A DNA stretch of 64,000 nucleotides. It comes from Fonsecaea monophora. Lineage: Eukaryota > Ascomycota > Eurotiomycetes > Chaetothyriales > Herpotrichiellaceae. Location: NCBI RefSeq assembly GCF_001642475.1, contig NW_019173968.1, positions 207,899 through 271,898 on the forward strand, given 5' to 3'. The first letter of the stretch is position 1, and each line of letters begins with the position of its first letter. Shown here in pieces: positions 34,105-44,284 of this stretch. The position numbers and the translations under genes were made by a program. Below the pieces are notes generated by a model. It was not told the DNA's origin and ran no database searches. It was given only the letters and a program-made list of their open reading frames with translations.

Positions 34105-35124
34105 TCAACGCTTGACCGCCTGGCCTTGTCCCGCGAAGCAAAGCCCCTCAATCGCCATCTCCGTGTCCCGGGCAATATTTCCCCATCCTGGCGTCTGCTT
34201 CGAAACAGCCTCTTTGTGATCTGCCCCATGTGACAAAAGCATCCTGCCCTTTTGTTCCTCCTCAGCTGTAATACCCTGCAGATCCCTCACGTCGTGAAGG
34301 TCATCGGCCAGAAGTCTCTCAATCTCCATGCCTGTGACCTTCTTGCCGGCTTCGATGGTGCCCACGCCAACCCCCTTGTCCTTGTCAAAGGACGTCCGGA
34401 TCTCTTCAAGACGGGATGTATGGGATGGCCGGGCCGCAAGCTCGTCGTAAGCGATTATGAGGGCGCCTGATTGTTTCATGAGAGCGACCATTGCGTCGCA
34501 AAACATCTGGCCTTCGGCTCCCAGAAATTGAACAGGAAGTGGCAAAGCCAAAGATGTAGAATCCTTGGTCACGCCGCTGGCGAAGCTTCCCAATGCAGAA
34601 CTAAGAAGCGGCGTAATTTCTGCATCGAATGATTGCTTGTACAGGGCGCTGAGACAGTTAGCGGAGGTTCTCGACACAAGAGGTGATGTGAATGCCGACT
34701 TTTTCTCCTTGATCTCCCTCAGTTTCTTGACAAGGGAGGACTCCTTTTCTTGAATCACATCCCCAAATTGTCGAGGCCACGGGTCGGCTTTCTTGAGCTT
34801 TCCCAAGATTTGGTCCATCTTCTCTTGGTTGAACCTGTCCCTGGTTATTTGGCACGGCGCAAGCCAATCGCGGGACCTCCCACTCACTTACGGCAGATTC
34901 GCTGCGCCGTTGTCACCATGTTCTTTGTTCTCCCCCATCGACGCCTCATCCTCTGACGACAGTACTACCTCATTGTCGAACTTTACAGTTTTGTGATGGA
35001 GGTTGGAGCTGGTTCTGCGTGCACTTTGATGAGACTTGGACTGAGCTGTGCAGTGTTAGGAACCGCGTGCTTGTGATGGATTTTCAGCATTGGACACACC
35101 TGAATTTGCTGCACTACCCGACAT
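34105..35124 (-). CDS. unrecognised 304-residue protein
   Basis: Three exons: 35124-35100, 35045-34892 and 34840-34105. The introns (54 and 51 nt) begin GTGTGT and GTAAGT and end CAG. The first exon is only 25 nt. The N-terminal 75 residues are polar, with an acidic patch EVVLSSEDEAS. A helical, lysine/glutamate-rich stretch (LGKLKKADPWPRQF, then SLVKKLREIKEKKSA) follows and may form a short coiled coil. The centre is more hydrophobic (ITPLLSSALGSFASG, ALPLPVQFLGAEGQMFCDAMVALM). The C-terminus has GMEIERLLADDLHDV and TPGWGNIARDTEMAIEGL. There is no membrane segment or signal peptide. I do not recognise the family and assign no function. Clean splice sites and consistent frame support a real gene. 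Confidence 0.7.
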
Positions 35125-35916
35125 AGCCACCTAATTCAGGAGATGTTCGGTGATCGTTGAGGTTCTGCGCCACGATAACGCTGCAAAGTCGAGGTAGTAA
35201 CAAGAGCGATGGAGAGTTGAGGTGAAGGCAAAGTTAACAGCAGATCCGATTTCGCATGAGAAATTGGACTCGAAAGAAACAACAAGGCAACTGCCGCGTA
35301 CAGCAACAACCCCTTGTAATCTGACTGTTCCAGGTATTTCAATTATCAAGCTCCATCATGTTGTCCTTGTCTGTAAAGCACTCTGGTGTCGGTATAATAC
35401 ACAAGCCAGCCTGCAATGTGAACATGTACCCTCCAGTAGTTGACACTCAGCTCATTTGGTCCTCAGCCCGATCTCGACTTTGATCTCGCAAGCACCGTCT
35501 CCCTCCCTGTATGCGTTTCGGCTCTCCCCGTTTCGATATTAGCTCATCTTTCTGTATCCCGCAATCCCATAAAACAATCTGATTTTCGAATGGTCTTTGA
35601 TCCAATCCAGCCTACCCAACAATTTTTGATGTCAAAGCAAATCTTTCTGCTCGCGATCCAACAGAATCGAGTGCTATGCGTGTCCCAGCACAAAAACCCG
35701 TTCATCAGCAAGTCTTAATCTTTCAGCCAGTTTCCTCCCCTTCCCAAAGTGCAGGTCTAGTTGCCTTCCGTGAAATTCCTTGAACCTCGTCTTGTGCTGA
35801 ACACCCAGTTCTACGTTTTGTCATCCGGTCATCATATGCAAAAATTCGTCCGAAATAAGCCGCGAGAGACGAGTGTCGTTGTCCGATGCGTATGCATTAG
35901 GTAAACCTGTCCGAAC
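35125..35916. other. intergenic region, 34105 gene promoter and PSP1 3' flank
   Basis: A gap of 792 bp between two minus-strand genes. Short open frames only. Nothing distinctive was seen. Confidence 0.4.
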
Positions 35917-38563
35917 TCAGGAACCGAGTGAGAGCCCTTGGAATCGTCCCATCCAGTTGACATCGCCAGGTGGGTTTGGTGCTCTTCCTCTAAAGTCCGG
36001 GCGGCTGCTTGCGAAGTTTGGCGCATTGGGGTTGAGAGGTGGGAAGGGTTGACCGTAGAACGACATGAAGGGATCCATCTGACCTTGCATGCCTGGAGTG
36101 TATGGCGATGCCCCCGGCTGCATCTGTTGAGGTCCTGCCCCAACATCCTGGAATTGATTGTAAAAGGCGTTTCGCATGCCCTGGTTCTGATGGTTGTTGA
36201 AGTTTCGGTCCGCGTCAAAGGTGTCTCCAAATGGCGTGGTGACGGCCTGGTGACCGAGATTGGGAGCTTGCTGGGTCTGTTGCTGCCGTCTGCGATGGCG
36301 CTCATCACCAGGAGCCGTGCTATAAACAGGCTGAATACCGAGCGAAGCGGTCGGGGTCTGGAAAGACGCAGGGTTGATGGCGGACATCCAGATTCGGGTC
36401 TTGTAAATCTTGAAGAGGTCAGTGACCAAGTGATTGAAGTTGATGTAATTGTCAGCAAAATAGTAGAATGTGAGCTTCTTGCTGTCCCTAATCTGGTGTT
36501 AGTGACGGGCGCCGGCAGGGTCTGGTTTAGAGAACGTACATCTGGAATTCAGCGTCAAGGATCTCCATGTTGAGTCGGTGCTCCAGAACTTTTTGCTGAC
36601 AGACACGCTTGGCTTTGGCTTCGTTGCCCTCTTTGTCCTTTAAGGCTTGAATCTCATGATTCTGTGCCAGTCGCTTGATCATCTTTGGCTTGAGATCGGG
36701 ACCGGCAGAGTCGTGAGGGCCATGATGGCCTTGAGGGCCCATGCCTCCCACCGCACTACCATGCCGACCAGGAATGCCGTTGGGATTGACGACGTTGGGC
36801 CCGCCATTCCGGCTCTGCAGTGAGAACATCATCAACCACTTATAATGTTCCTCGGCGTAATATTCTTTGTAACGGCGAGCGTCTTCCCACGTCACATTTG
36901 TATGTTGAACCGTGCCCAGGTCGGTGCCTCGATCTGCCTCCACAATGACCAGGTCACCGACGTTGACGTGGAGGCCGGTCCCCTCTTGGATGTAGAAGAC
37001 ATCTGAGCGACAACACTTGAAGTTGACGATGAAAAGCGGTTGGGCCGCCGGTTCGATAAACGCTCCAACACCGAGGTGTTGTCCGTAAAGTTGGGGATCG
37101 CGGTGGTGCTGATGGACTCGAGCATCAGCAGCACGTCGGGTGGACTCGGTCGTGTTAAAATAGGCAGCTGCAAAGTGGCGGTCACGTAAGTACGTATAAT
37201 TCATTTGATCCTCGTCTGGGTGCATCATGGCTAGGGTCAAAGCCAGGGCCAACTTACGATCATCTCCTTGGGATAACGCTTGGGATCCGCTTTCATACGC
37301 CGTCGCATCGTCATCGCGACCTAACCAATTAGTCCCGGGAAACTGTAAAAGCAACATTTGCAGTATCTGCTCACCGTTCGAGCTGAAGGATCCATGGCGA
37401 GTTGGTACGTCAGCGAACGAATGTCGTCGGCTCTGGGGAGCTTCGGGGATTGGACCAAATCCAAGGGAAGTTTGCCAATGTGCCTTTTTGATTCCATCAA
37501 AGGTGCGATTCTCGCCGGGGGACAGTGGTTGTCTTTCAGCGAAGCCGAGGGTTTGTTCACTCATGCGACGGGCGTTGCTATCACGACCAGGGAAACCCGC
37601 GAGGTCTTCTCTATCATCAATCGCAGTCTCAGCCTCTTCTGGCACAGCGCTCCGAAGGCGCGTATTTCGAAACCCAGGAGGTTGGACCGGAGTCGTAGCG
37701 GTTGTCGGGAAACCACGATCACGATTTTGAGCAGCGTGGCGAAGCTGAGCATTCTCCCTTTCCAGCCTCTCAATCATACGAGCCTGTTCAGCACTGATGG
37801 CGTCGGGGGTGATATTGCCTCGCTGATCCTCCTCATCATCCTCTACCTCTCGCAGTCGGCCCAGCCCGCCGGGCTCCAACACACCAAGTCCGCTGGTTCT
37901 CGAGGTGCGTCTCTGCAAAGGGTATTGACTTCCAAGCCTGCTGCGGGTGGCTTCAATTGAGGTTGAGATGGGATTAGTCGATGGCGCCGTAGTCGTGTCG
38001 AGCTGGCCCACTGAATATGATTGTGAGCGGTAGGTCTTTGGCGTCGGCTGGAGAGGAATGGAGAATGGTATTCCGCCTTCACCGTTCGTGGGTAGGACTT
38101 CCTGGAGGCGGGATGGTGGATCTTTGCGCCCGTCCTGACTCCAAATGGTAGGCCAAGGATACGATGTGGCGGAGTTGGGCCATGCTCCCGGTCCTGTCGC
38201 GTTGGGGTTGGGATTTCCCCAAGGCAAGGGTTCTGCTCCAGGAGTTCCTGGATGGGAGGTGGAAGGGCTATAAGGACCTGTGATGGATGGTTTGCGATTC
38301 GCGTTCGCCAATGAGACATCGTTTAGCCAGGAAGTTCTTCGCACATTCCGGTTGGGTTTGACGTTGCTGCCACCACCAGTCTTTCCGTGGTCGGGTTCGT
38401 CGTCTGAAGAAGCCAGCGCCTCGGAATCGGGGGTTGATCTGCCCAGGCCTGGATTGGATTTTTGAAGGAGCAGCGACGCGGATGCCTGATGCGTGCCAAA
38501 ATTTCCGAATGCTGGCATAGGCCCGCGAGTGGTCAGACCCGACTTGTTGGGTGTGTTGCTCAT
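35917..38563 (-). CDS. PSP1 C-terminal domain protein
   Basis: Three exons: 38563-37375, 37320-36540 and 36487-35917, giving 846 residues. The second intron (52 nt, GTACGT...TTAG) joins the frame at FQM-DSKKLTFYYFADNYINF. The first (54 nt, GTGAGC...TTAG, with a GACTAAT branch site) is a multiple of three without a stop, so its removal is probable rather than forced. The N-terminal half is serine/proline-rich and disordered, with a short coiled coil (ERLERENAQLRHAAQ). The PSP1 domain (about 520-720) has FIVNFKCCRSDVFYIQEGTGLHVNVGDLVIVEADRG (split: VGDLVIVEADRGTDLG), KWLMMFS and EHRLNMEILDAEFQMD. Yeast Psp1 was found as a suppressor of DNA polymerase mutations; bacterial relatives regulate RNA decay. 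The tail is rich in Gln, Asn and Pro. The likely site is cytosolic mRNA granules, but this is inference. Confidence 0.86.
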
Positions 38564-41500
38564 GATGGGTGAAGGTGGCAACGCCAGATTAGACGTGGGT
38601 TGACACTGTTCTCGTTTCGAGTCAGCACAAGCTTGTCAAGGTTGTAAGGAATATTGGGATTCAGAAAAGTGATTCCTCAGTAGGGGAGAACTCGTCGTAC
38701 AACAGAATTCCGATTCGTTCCAAGGGGAAGGGAGATGGGTGAAGAGGAAGAATAGCTCCAGTGTCGAGCCGTCTCCACCTACGGAGGATGAGATGGAAGT
38801 TCAGAGAATCACCAGCCAACCGGGCAGGATCGTTTCACAGACCAAATTTGATGATGAATGATGAGGACCGAAAAGCCCAACTCACCTTGTGGCTATGAAA
38901 GAGACATGGAGAGGCTGAGGGTCTGAATTAACATGTCGGGGTACGGATACGGAGATGGTTGAGTTGGGGCGCGGCCGCGCCTTAGGACCAACGCTCCGTC
39001 TTGGAAGAGCTGTGGAACCTACTGGGACAAGCCGGAAGAGAACAGAGACGTGTGAATGTTGATGAATATCGTGGAGAGGGATCTGGTGGCGTGGTCGACA
39101 AAATCTGGTGGTCGTGTTTGTGGTGGTCGTCGGCGAATAGTTCGGGGTTTGGACCCTCACAGCAAACGACCGGCCTGCGCCCAGAGCAAGTGGCTAGAAG
39201 AGTCAGGTGATTGTCTTGAGGATTGTGGAGGACTGTCAAGAGCAAAGGCAGACAAAAGCTTTGTCACCAGGCAATGGAGGCAATTTATGAAGGACGGGAA
39301 AGGATGAAAAGGATGGAGGAAATTGTGTGTGCCTGGGGAAGATGGGGGAGAGTGAAGCGGGCTGACAGTTGATGGTGATGGGTGATGGATGATGGGGTGG
39401 ATTGTGGTGGTAAGAAGAGGGAGGGAGGGAGGAAGTGAGTGTATGTGTGTAAGAGGGAAGCTAGTGAATAGGGCCCTTTGAACTTACTACGAACAACAAG
39501 GCGGAGGAATCCGACAAGATGGGGAGAGGTAGAGCAGAGGAGATGGACAGAAAATAGACACGAGCTGGGGCCCTTTTTCACAACTAAGAACAGAGAACAG
39601 AAGAAGATGTGCCGCCTTCCCCGGATTATGATGAACAGGCTTTTCGCTTAGTTTCTCACGCGACCACTTCGTTTTTGGTGTCGTTTCGAGGGTTTGTAGG
39701 GGCCGAGGACGAGCACTGAGAGATCCCAGCGCCAGCCAGCGGGAGGTTTCTTGGGAAAGGGGAAGGGTAATGGGAAAAAAGCTAAGGTCTGGAGGCCGAA
39801 AAGGCGGGAACTGCTGATGGTCCAAGCGGGGGAGGAGGTTTGGCGACTGCTGGGGCTGCTTCTCTTCTCTGTGACTGGTCGAGGGCGATGATCAATGGAT
39901 CAATGGGCGACCAGATACTTTGGCTATGCGCAAGATGGGGTAACAAGTGTAGGGCAGCACGTGTTGGCAGTATAGCAATAATACCAAGCAGGTAGCAGAC
40001 AGAATGGTAACGGTGCTCAGGTGACACGAAGGTTGCGACACTGAAAGAAGTCGACGAGAAGTAGAAGTATACGAAGAGAAAAAAAGACAACATGGCCCCC
40101 CTTGGTATATAGAAACAAGAAAACAAGTCCGTGGCCAGGACGACAAGGAGGCAAAGAGAAGCACCGAGAGGGTGGCAGGTGTGGCTAGCTTCTGGTGTGA
40201 AGAAGAGAAAACAGTTTAGGTCTGTGTGTGGCCCTTGTTGTTGTGCTTGTGCTTGTGCTTGAGGGGCGGCGAAGGCAGTTCTCTTAGTCAAGTTTAGTCG
40301 AAGCGGTAGTGGACGCCATCTGGGGGCATGGGCCAATTCAACCACGCGGTTGACCGTCATATCCTTAGGCACAAGTAGAAGCCTTGAAGCCTGAAGCCCT
40401 GCAGCCTGCAATCTGAAGAAGCCTTGAAGGAATGACAGATAGACCGAGGCCCGGCTGGCCCAATATGTACAGTCACGCCATGAGATGCGGGCGGTACAAG
40501 TAACTTTTCTTTCCCAGCCAGGATTTCGTCAATGCCCATGGAAGGGTTCCACAAGATTATGCCCTTGTTTTCCCCGGGTACTAGTAAAGAGGTACGGAAT
40601 ATGTCAGAGACAAGACGAAGAAGCTTTGACTTTCGGGACCTGAGCGGGGGTGGGCCAGTTGTGAACGCGGATTGCGGAGTCTGGCCAGGAGGACAAAGAG
40701 GAGAATGGGCGAGAAGGGAGTCTGGAAAAGGCAAAATAGCGAAGAGGGGACAACGAGCAAACCAAGAGAATAGGGCAAGGGCAAGGGCAAGTGAGGAAGA
40801 AGGCAAAAGGCAAAGCAGATGGCAGTAAGAGGTAATGACATGGGCCAGGCTGTGACAAGAAGCACAGAGAGAAGCAGAGGGTAATTACGAGGTGGTAATA
40901 GTGGGTAGAGGTGGGCAAGGTGGACAAGGTAGGCTTGTAGGTTGTCACTTCCGCTTCAGTGCGAGTGTGTGAGTATCACCCATCAACTGCTACCGACTCA
41001 CAAACCCCGCCTCCACCTGCCCTACCACAGGTACTAGGTAGTACTAGGTACGCACCTTCCCACTTGGCCACGCCCACTAACGCTGTCTTTACCAGGATCT
41101 GGTGAAAGCGACAGAGGTTGTGTAACCAGCACAACAATACAACAATACTGAACAACAACACCTTTAGTCGGGCAGGCGCATTGTCAACAATACTACTAGA
41201 CAGGCTCCCGGATATGAACACCTGCAGTGATTGACATTCACATTCACCCACTATGTGCTACTAGACCCCCTCCTCCCCCTCCTACTACAAGAAGACACCT
41301 AGTGGGCTCCCCTCCTCTGCAAATCACCTCCAACAAGTGGCTGGCGCCGTGATTGATGAACAGGGTAGTGGATGCGGTGGATGCTCCCTCTTCAACACTG
41401 GCCAGAACGGGTTGGCCTTGACAGCCCTCGATCGAGATGCTTCCTGATAGACCTACATCTGGACATGATTGACCCCTGACATGCATCAAGCCACCGGAAT

Positions 41501-42236
41501 CCAATTCAGCATTTTGCGGGGAAACCAAGCACGAGCAACTACGAAGTCAAGTCATAACTCAACATCCGAAATTCCCTTTTGGCTGACCTTGCTGGCCTAG
41601 ACTTGAAAGCCAACCGACGCAGTTTGCGTCAACCAGCCCTCCATCATCCACCTCCACCCTCCACAACATGTGCGCCCTGATCTTTACCATTTTGTGTCTT
41701 GGGCCACACCAATGTACTGTACTTCGTGCTTGGTTCTCATGACCCAAGAGATGTTGCCACCACTCGCCCATCTCGTCATTTACCGTCTACTTGTATGTCC
41801 ATGTATTTCCATCTCACCCATGGCGCCACCTCCGCACGACGAATGGAATCCTCAAACCTCCTCAGACCAGATACATATCCCTCAAAACACATGGGGTCAG
41901 CCGCGTCCAGCTGACATACCTCCTCCCCCGCCCTGACACCGGCCAAGATGCCTTATCTCGATCCCTCTACGTCACCTCGGAAATCGTGGTTCAATCTCGC
42001 CGTCGCCTACCAGGGTGGTCATAATCAAGCTCGATTCTCACAATACTGCGAGCTCTCTATCGTTGGCAGCGGCGAAACAGACTCCGTCCGAGAAAGAACG
42101 CCATCCTTGTGTCTTCGCGAATCGGAAGAAGCAGGCGCACGTCGCGGGAGGCCAGGACTCATCCATCAGGCAATCCCGAGGAGATACCAATTGATTTGTA
42201 CAAACAGGGCGCCGATGACCCTCAAGCCACCACATC
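38564..42236. other. 3.7 kb region without a supported gene
   Basis: This lies between the PSP1 start and the NFU1 stop, both on the minus strand, and is the longest gene-free stretch in the window. The minus strand is strongly C/T-rich between about 39280 and 40950, giving long but uninformative open frames full of Ser, Pro, Leu and Phe (for example 39782-40411). A long, pyrimidine-rich 5' leader or promoter of the PSP1 gene is the simplest reading. CAAGCACAAGCACAAG hexamers (minus strand) lie at 40243-40262, and AGTACTAGGTAGTACTAGGTA at about 41030-41050. Confidence 0.45.
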
Positions 42237-43202
42237 TCATGCGGCAAAGTCGAGACTGCCCTTGCCCACAGTCGAAGGAGCCGCATCAGGTCCTTTTTGA
42301 TGTCGGAGCTTCTCCTCAAACTTGGCAAACTCCTTCATGGCAATTTCTTCCTCTTCGTCCAACACCTGGTTGACGCCCTTGACTTCCTCAATGTAGTGCA
42401 TCAGCATCGATTCGATCCCATTCTTCAACGTAACTGTACTCGAGTCACACGTCCGGCATGCTCCCCGCAGTTTGAGATTCACCATCCCATTCTCAAATCC
42501 GCGGTACTCAATATCCCCTCCGTCTTCTTGGATCGCCGGCCGGATGCGTGTCTCCAGTAGCTCTTTGATCATGGCAACGACCTCATCATCCTCGTCGTTG
42601 GGAGCCAATGAATCTTCGCCGAGACCTTCTTGCCCGTCTTCCGACGACGTAGATTTCTCCACGGTATTTACCAGTGCCTCGCCTGATGTTATTGCTTCGG
42701 TGATCAACGCAAAGATCTCAGGTTTGATGTGCGCCCAGTTGACATCCTCCGCTTTGGTCACCGTGATGAAGTCTGGACCGTAGAAGACCGATGTGACTCC
42801 ATCGATATCGAGCAGTCGCGCCGCGAGGGGCGAGGGGTGAGGCGCGGACACGGTCGACCGCGGAGAGTTGTATTCCAAAAACGTCGAGGGAAACCCTTCC
42901 GGCAGGACGGGGTGGTTTGGGAGGAACTTCAACGCCGAGGCATTGGGCGTCGGCTGTGTCTGGATGTAGATGGATCGGGTCGCCGCTGCCGCTGTCCGGG
43001 GCGCCGCGGCCGTGGGATGTTGCCCTGGCCGCAGAATCGGCCGACGACGGGACTGTGACGAGGTGATGGGGGGAATGCGAACGGAATGGTGATGGACGTG
43101 GCGGATACAAGCAGCTGCCTGACAGGATGCGCTCAATGGCGGCCTTGCCCCCAAGCCGGCGGCCAGAGCACGCAGCGACCGGGACTGTACGAGACCACGC
43201 AT
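42237..43202 (-). CDS. NFU1: mitochondrial iron-sulfur scaffold/carrier NFU1
   Basis: A single exon of 321 residues. The first 75 residues are rich in Arg, Ala and Ser and nearly free of acids, as expected of a mitochondrial presequence. The Nfu N-terminal domain follows: IYIQTQPTPNASALKFLP, LARLL-like AARLLDIDGVTSVFYGPDFITV and VNWAHIKPEI (about 78-185). The NifU-like C-terminal domain (about 210-285) has IRPAIQEDGGDIEYRGF and the cluster-binding C-x2-C in LRGACRTCDSSTVTLKNGIESML. NFU1 delivers 4Fe-4S clusters to lipoyl synthase and other matrix enzymes late in iron-sulfur assembly. An acidic linker and a charged tail after the domain are typical of fungal forms. All key residues are present. 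Confidence 0.95.
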   Translation of the reverse strand: MRGLVQSRSLRALAAGLGARPPLSASCQAAACIRHVHHHSVRIPPITSSQSRRRPILRPGQHPTAAAPRTAAAATRSIYIQTQPTPNASALKFLPNHPVLPEGFPSTFLEYNSPRSTVSAPHPSPLAARLLDIDGVTSVFYGPDFITVTKAEDVNWAHIKPEIFALITEAITSGEALVNTVEKSTSSEDGQEGLGEDSLAPNDEDDEVVAMIKELLETRIRPAIQEDGGDIEYRGFENGMVNLKLRGACRTCDSSTVTLKNGIESMLMHYIEEVKGVNQVLDEEEEIAMKEFAKFEEKLRHQKGPDAAPSTVGKGSLDFAA

Positions 43203-43693
43203 CGTATCGTGTCGAAATAAGACAAGAGCAAGAGAATAAAAACTGCGGAGTGTGTGTATACCACCTATGTAGGTAGGTAGGTAATTAGGTAGATAGGTAG
43301 AAACGTTGTGTTTTGGTCGGTTTCTGTCTATCTAACTCGGTGCAAAAGGTTCTAGAAACCGAAAAAATCCCTTGGAATGACGCAACTCTGGAGGGCAGCT
43401 GTCACGTGGCACAGCTCGTTGCCGGCCGTGCGGCCATTTCAGTGCCCACCCAGTGCCAGCCAAGCACGTAGCATTTGTCATCCGCTAAAAACCAATCATC
43501 TCCATCTAAACACTTTGGCACAAGTACCTCGTGCCTCATTAGAGCACCATTGTTCTGAATCTAAGTGTATGAAAGTATTCCAAGTATCGTCACACACCTT
43601 AGGCATTTACAGTATTAGTGGTCGTCGCCTGGTATTGACCATCACGCCAATATCCACATATTCTCAACTGTCAAACCACATCGGACTGACCAC
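43203..43693. other. divergent promoter region, NFU1 and HIT-finger gene
   Basis: A gap of 491 bp between two divergent start codons. It contains a GGTA/TAGG tetramer array near 43267-43301 on the NFU1 side and a CACGTG-like stretch (GTCACGTGGC, 43401-43410) that could bind bHLH or bZIP factors. Confidence 0.5.
43262..43301 (+). repeat. imperfect (GGTA)n tetramer array
   Basis: Consecutive TAGG/GGTA units with a single interruption (AATTAGGTAGATAGGTAG). It lies about 70 bases upstream of the NFU1 start. Related GGTAGGTA motifs recur in other intergenic regions of this window. Confidence 0.75.
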
Positions 43694-44284
43694 ATGTCAT
43701 CAGAGCCTTGCAGTGTTTGTCAGAATCCGACCTTCAAATACCATTGCTCCTCCTGTAGGGCTACAAGGTATGTTTTTGATAGTTCATACATGACATTAAA
43801 CTACTTTTCTTGTCATTGACCATTGTTGTTACCCAGCTGTTCCCTGCCATGCTTCAAGACACATAAAAGTCAGTGTGACCAGGCCCTACCCAGGAGCGAT
43901 GTATCAAGCCCCAGAGTTGCACCTCCAATATCAGAGGCGATCTCAGCAGAGGACAAGCCTCTCGTCGACCGTCTGATTGAGGACCCTAGGCTGAAGAATC
44001 TCTTCCAACAATACCCAACCCTGCGTACGAAACTCAAGTTGATTTTTAGGACCACCGTTGACGATGAGAGGGAGGGGCCTCAGTCCACATCCCACAATCC
44101 ACGAGGACATAGGTTCCAAGATACTCCACAGAAACGTATTGCACGTGCTTTGCGACTTCTGGATCGCCAGTTAGACTCAGACACAGCTGAGGCATCGGGT
44201 ATGTTGGCATTTGCAGAGCTGGTGGCAGAGTTGGATTCGAGAAAGCTGGACGAGGACTCGGCCCACATTGGTGGCCCTGACTAG
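43694..44284 (+). CDS. HIT-type zinc-finger protein (Hit1/ZNHIT3-like)
   Basis: Two exons, 43694-43767 and 43837-44284, give 173 residues. The 69-nt intron (GTATGT...CCCAG) splits the zinc finger. The joined N-terminus has the full ligand set, Cys6, Cys9, Cys18, Cys21, Cys26, Cys30, His34 and Cys38 (PCSVCQNP, HCSSCRATSCSLPC, FKTHKSQC). In yeast and man, small HIT-finger proteins of this type (Hit1/ZNHIT3) help assemble box C/D snoRNPs together with Rsa1/NUFIP. The length fits yeast Hit1 (164 residues, from memory). The middle has a conserved-looking helical stretch (PLVDRLIEDPRLKNLFQQYPTLRTKLKLIF). The tail is charged. The stop codon overlaps the stop of the opposing gene by two bases. Confidence 0.88.

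Noticed and set aside
39782..40411. 209-residue minus-strand open frame
   Set aside because: Low-complexity product of a pyrimidine-rich stretch, without recognisable blocks; more likely PSP1 leader or promoter.
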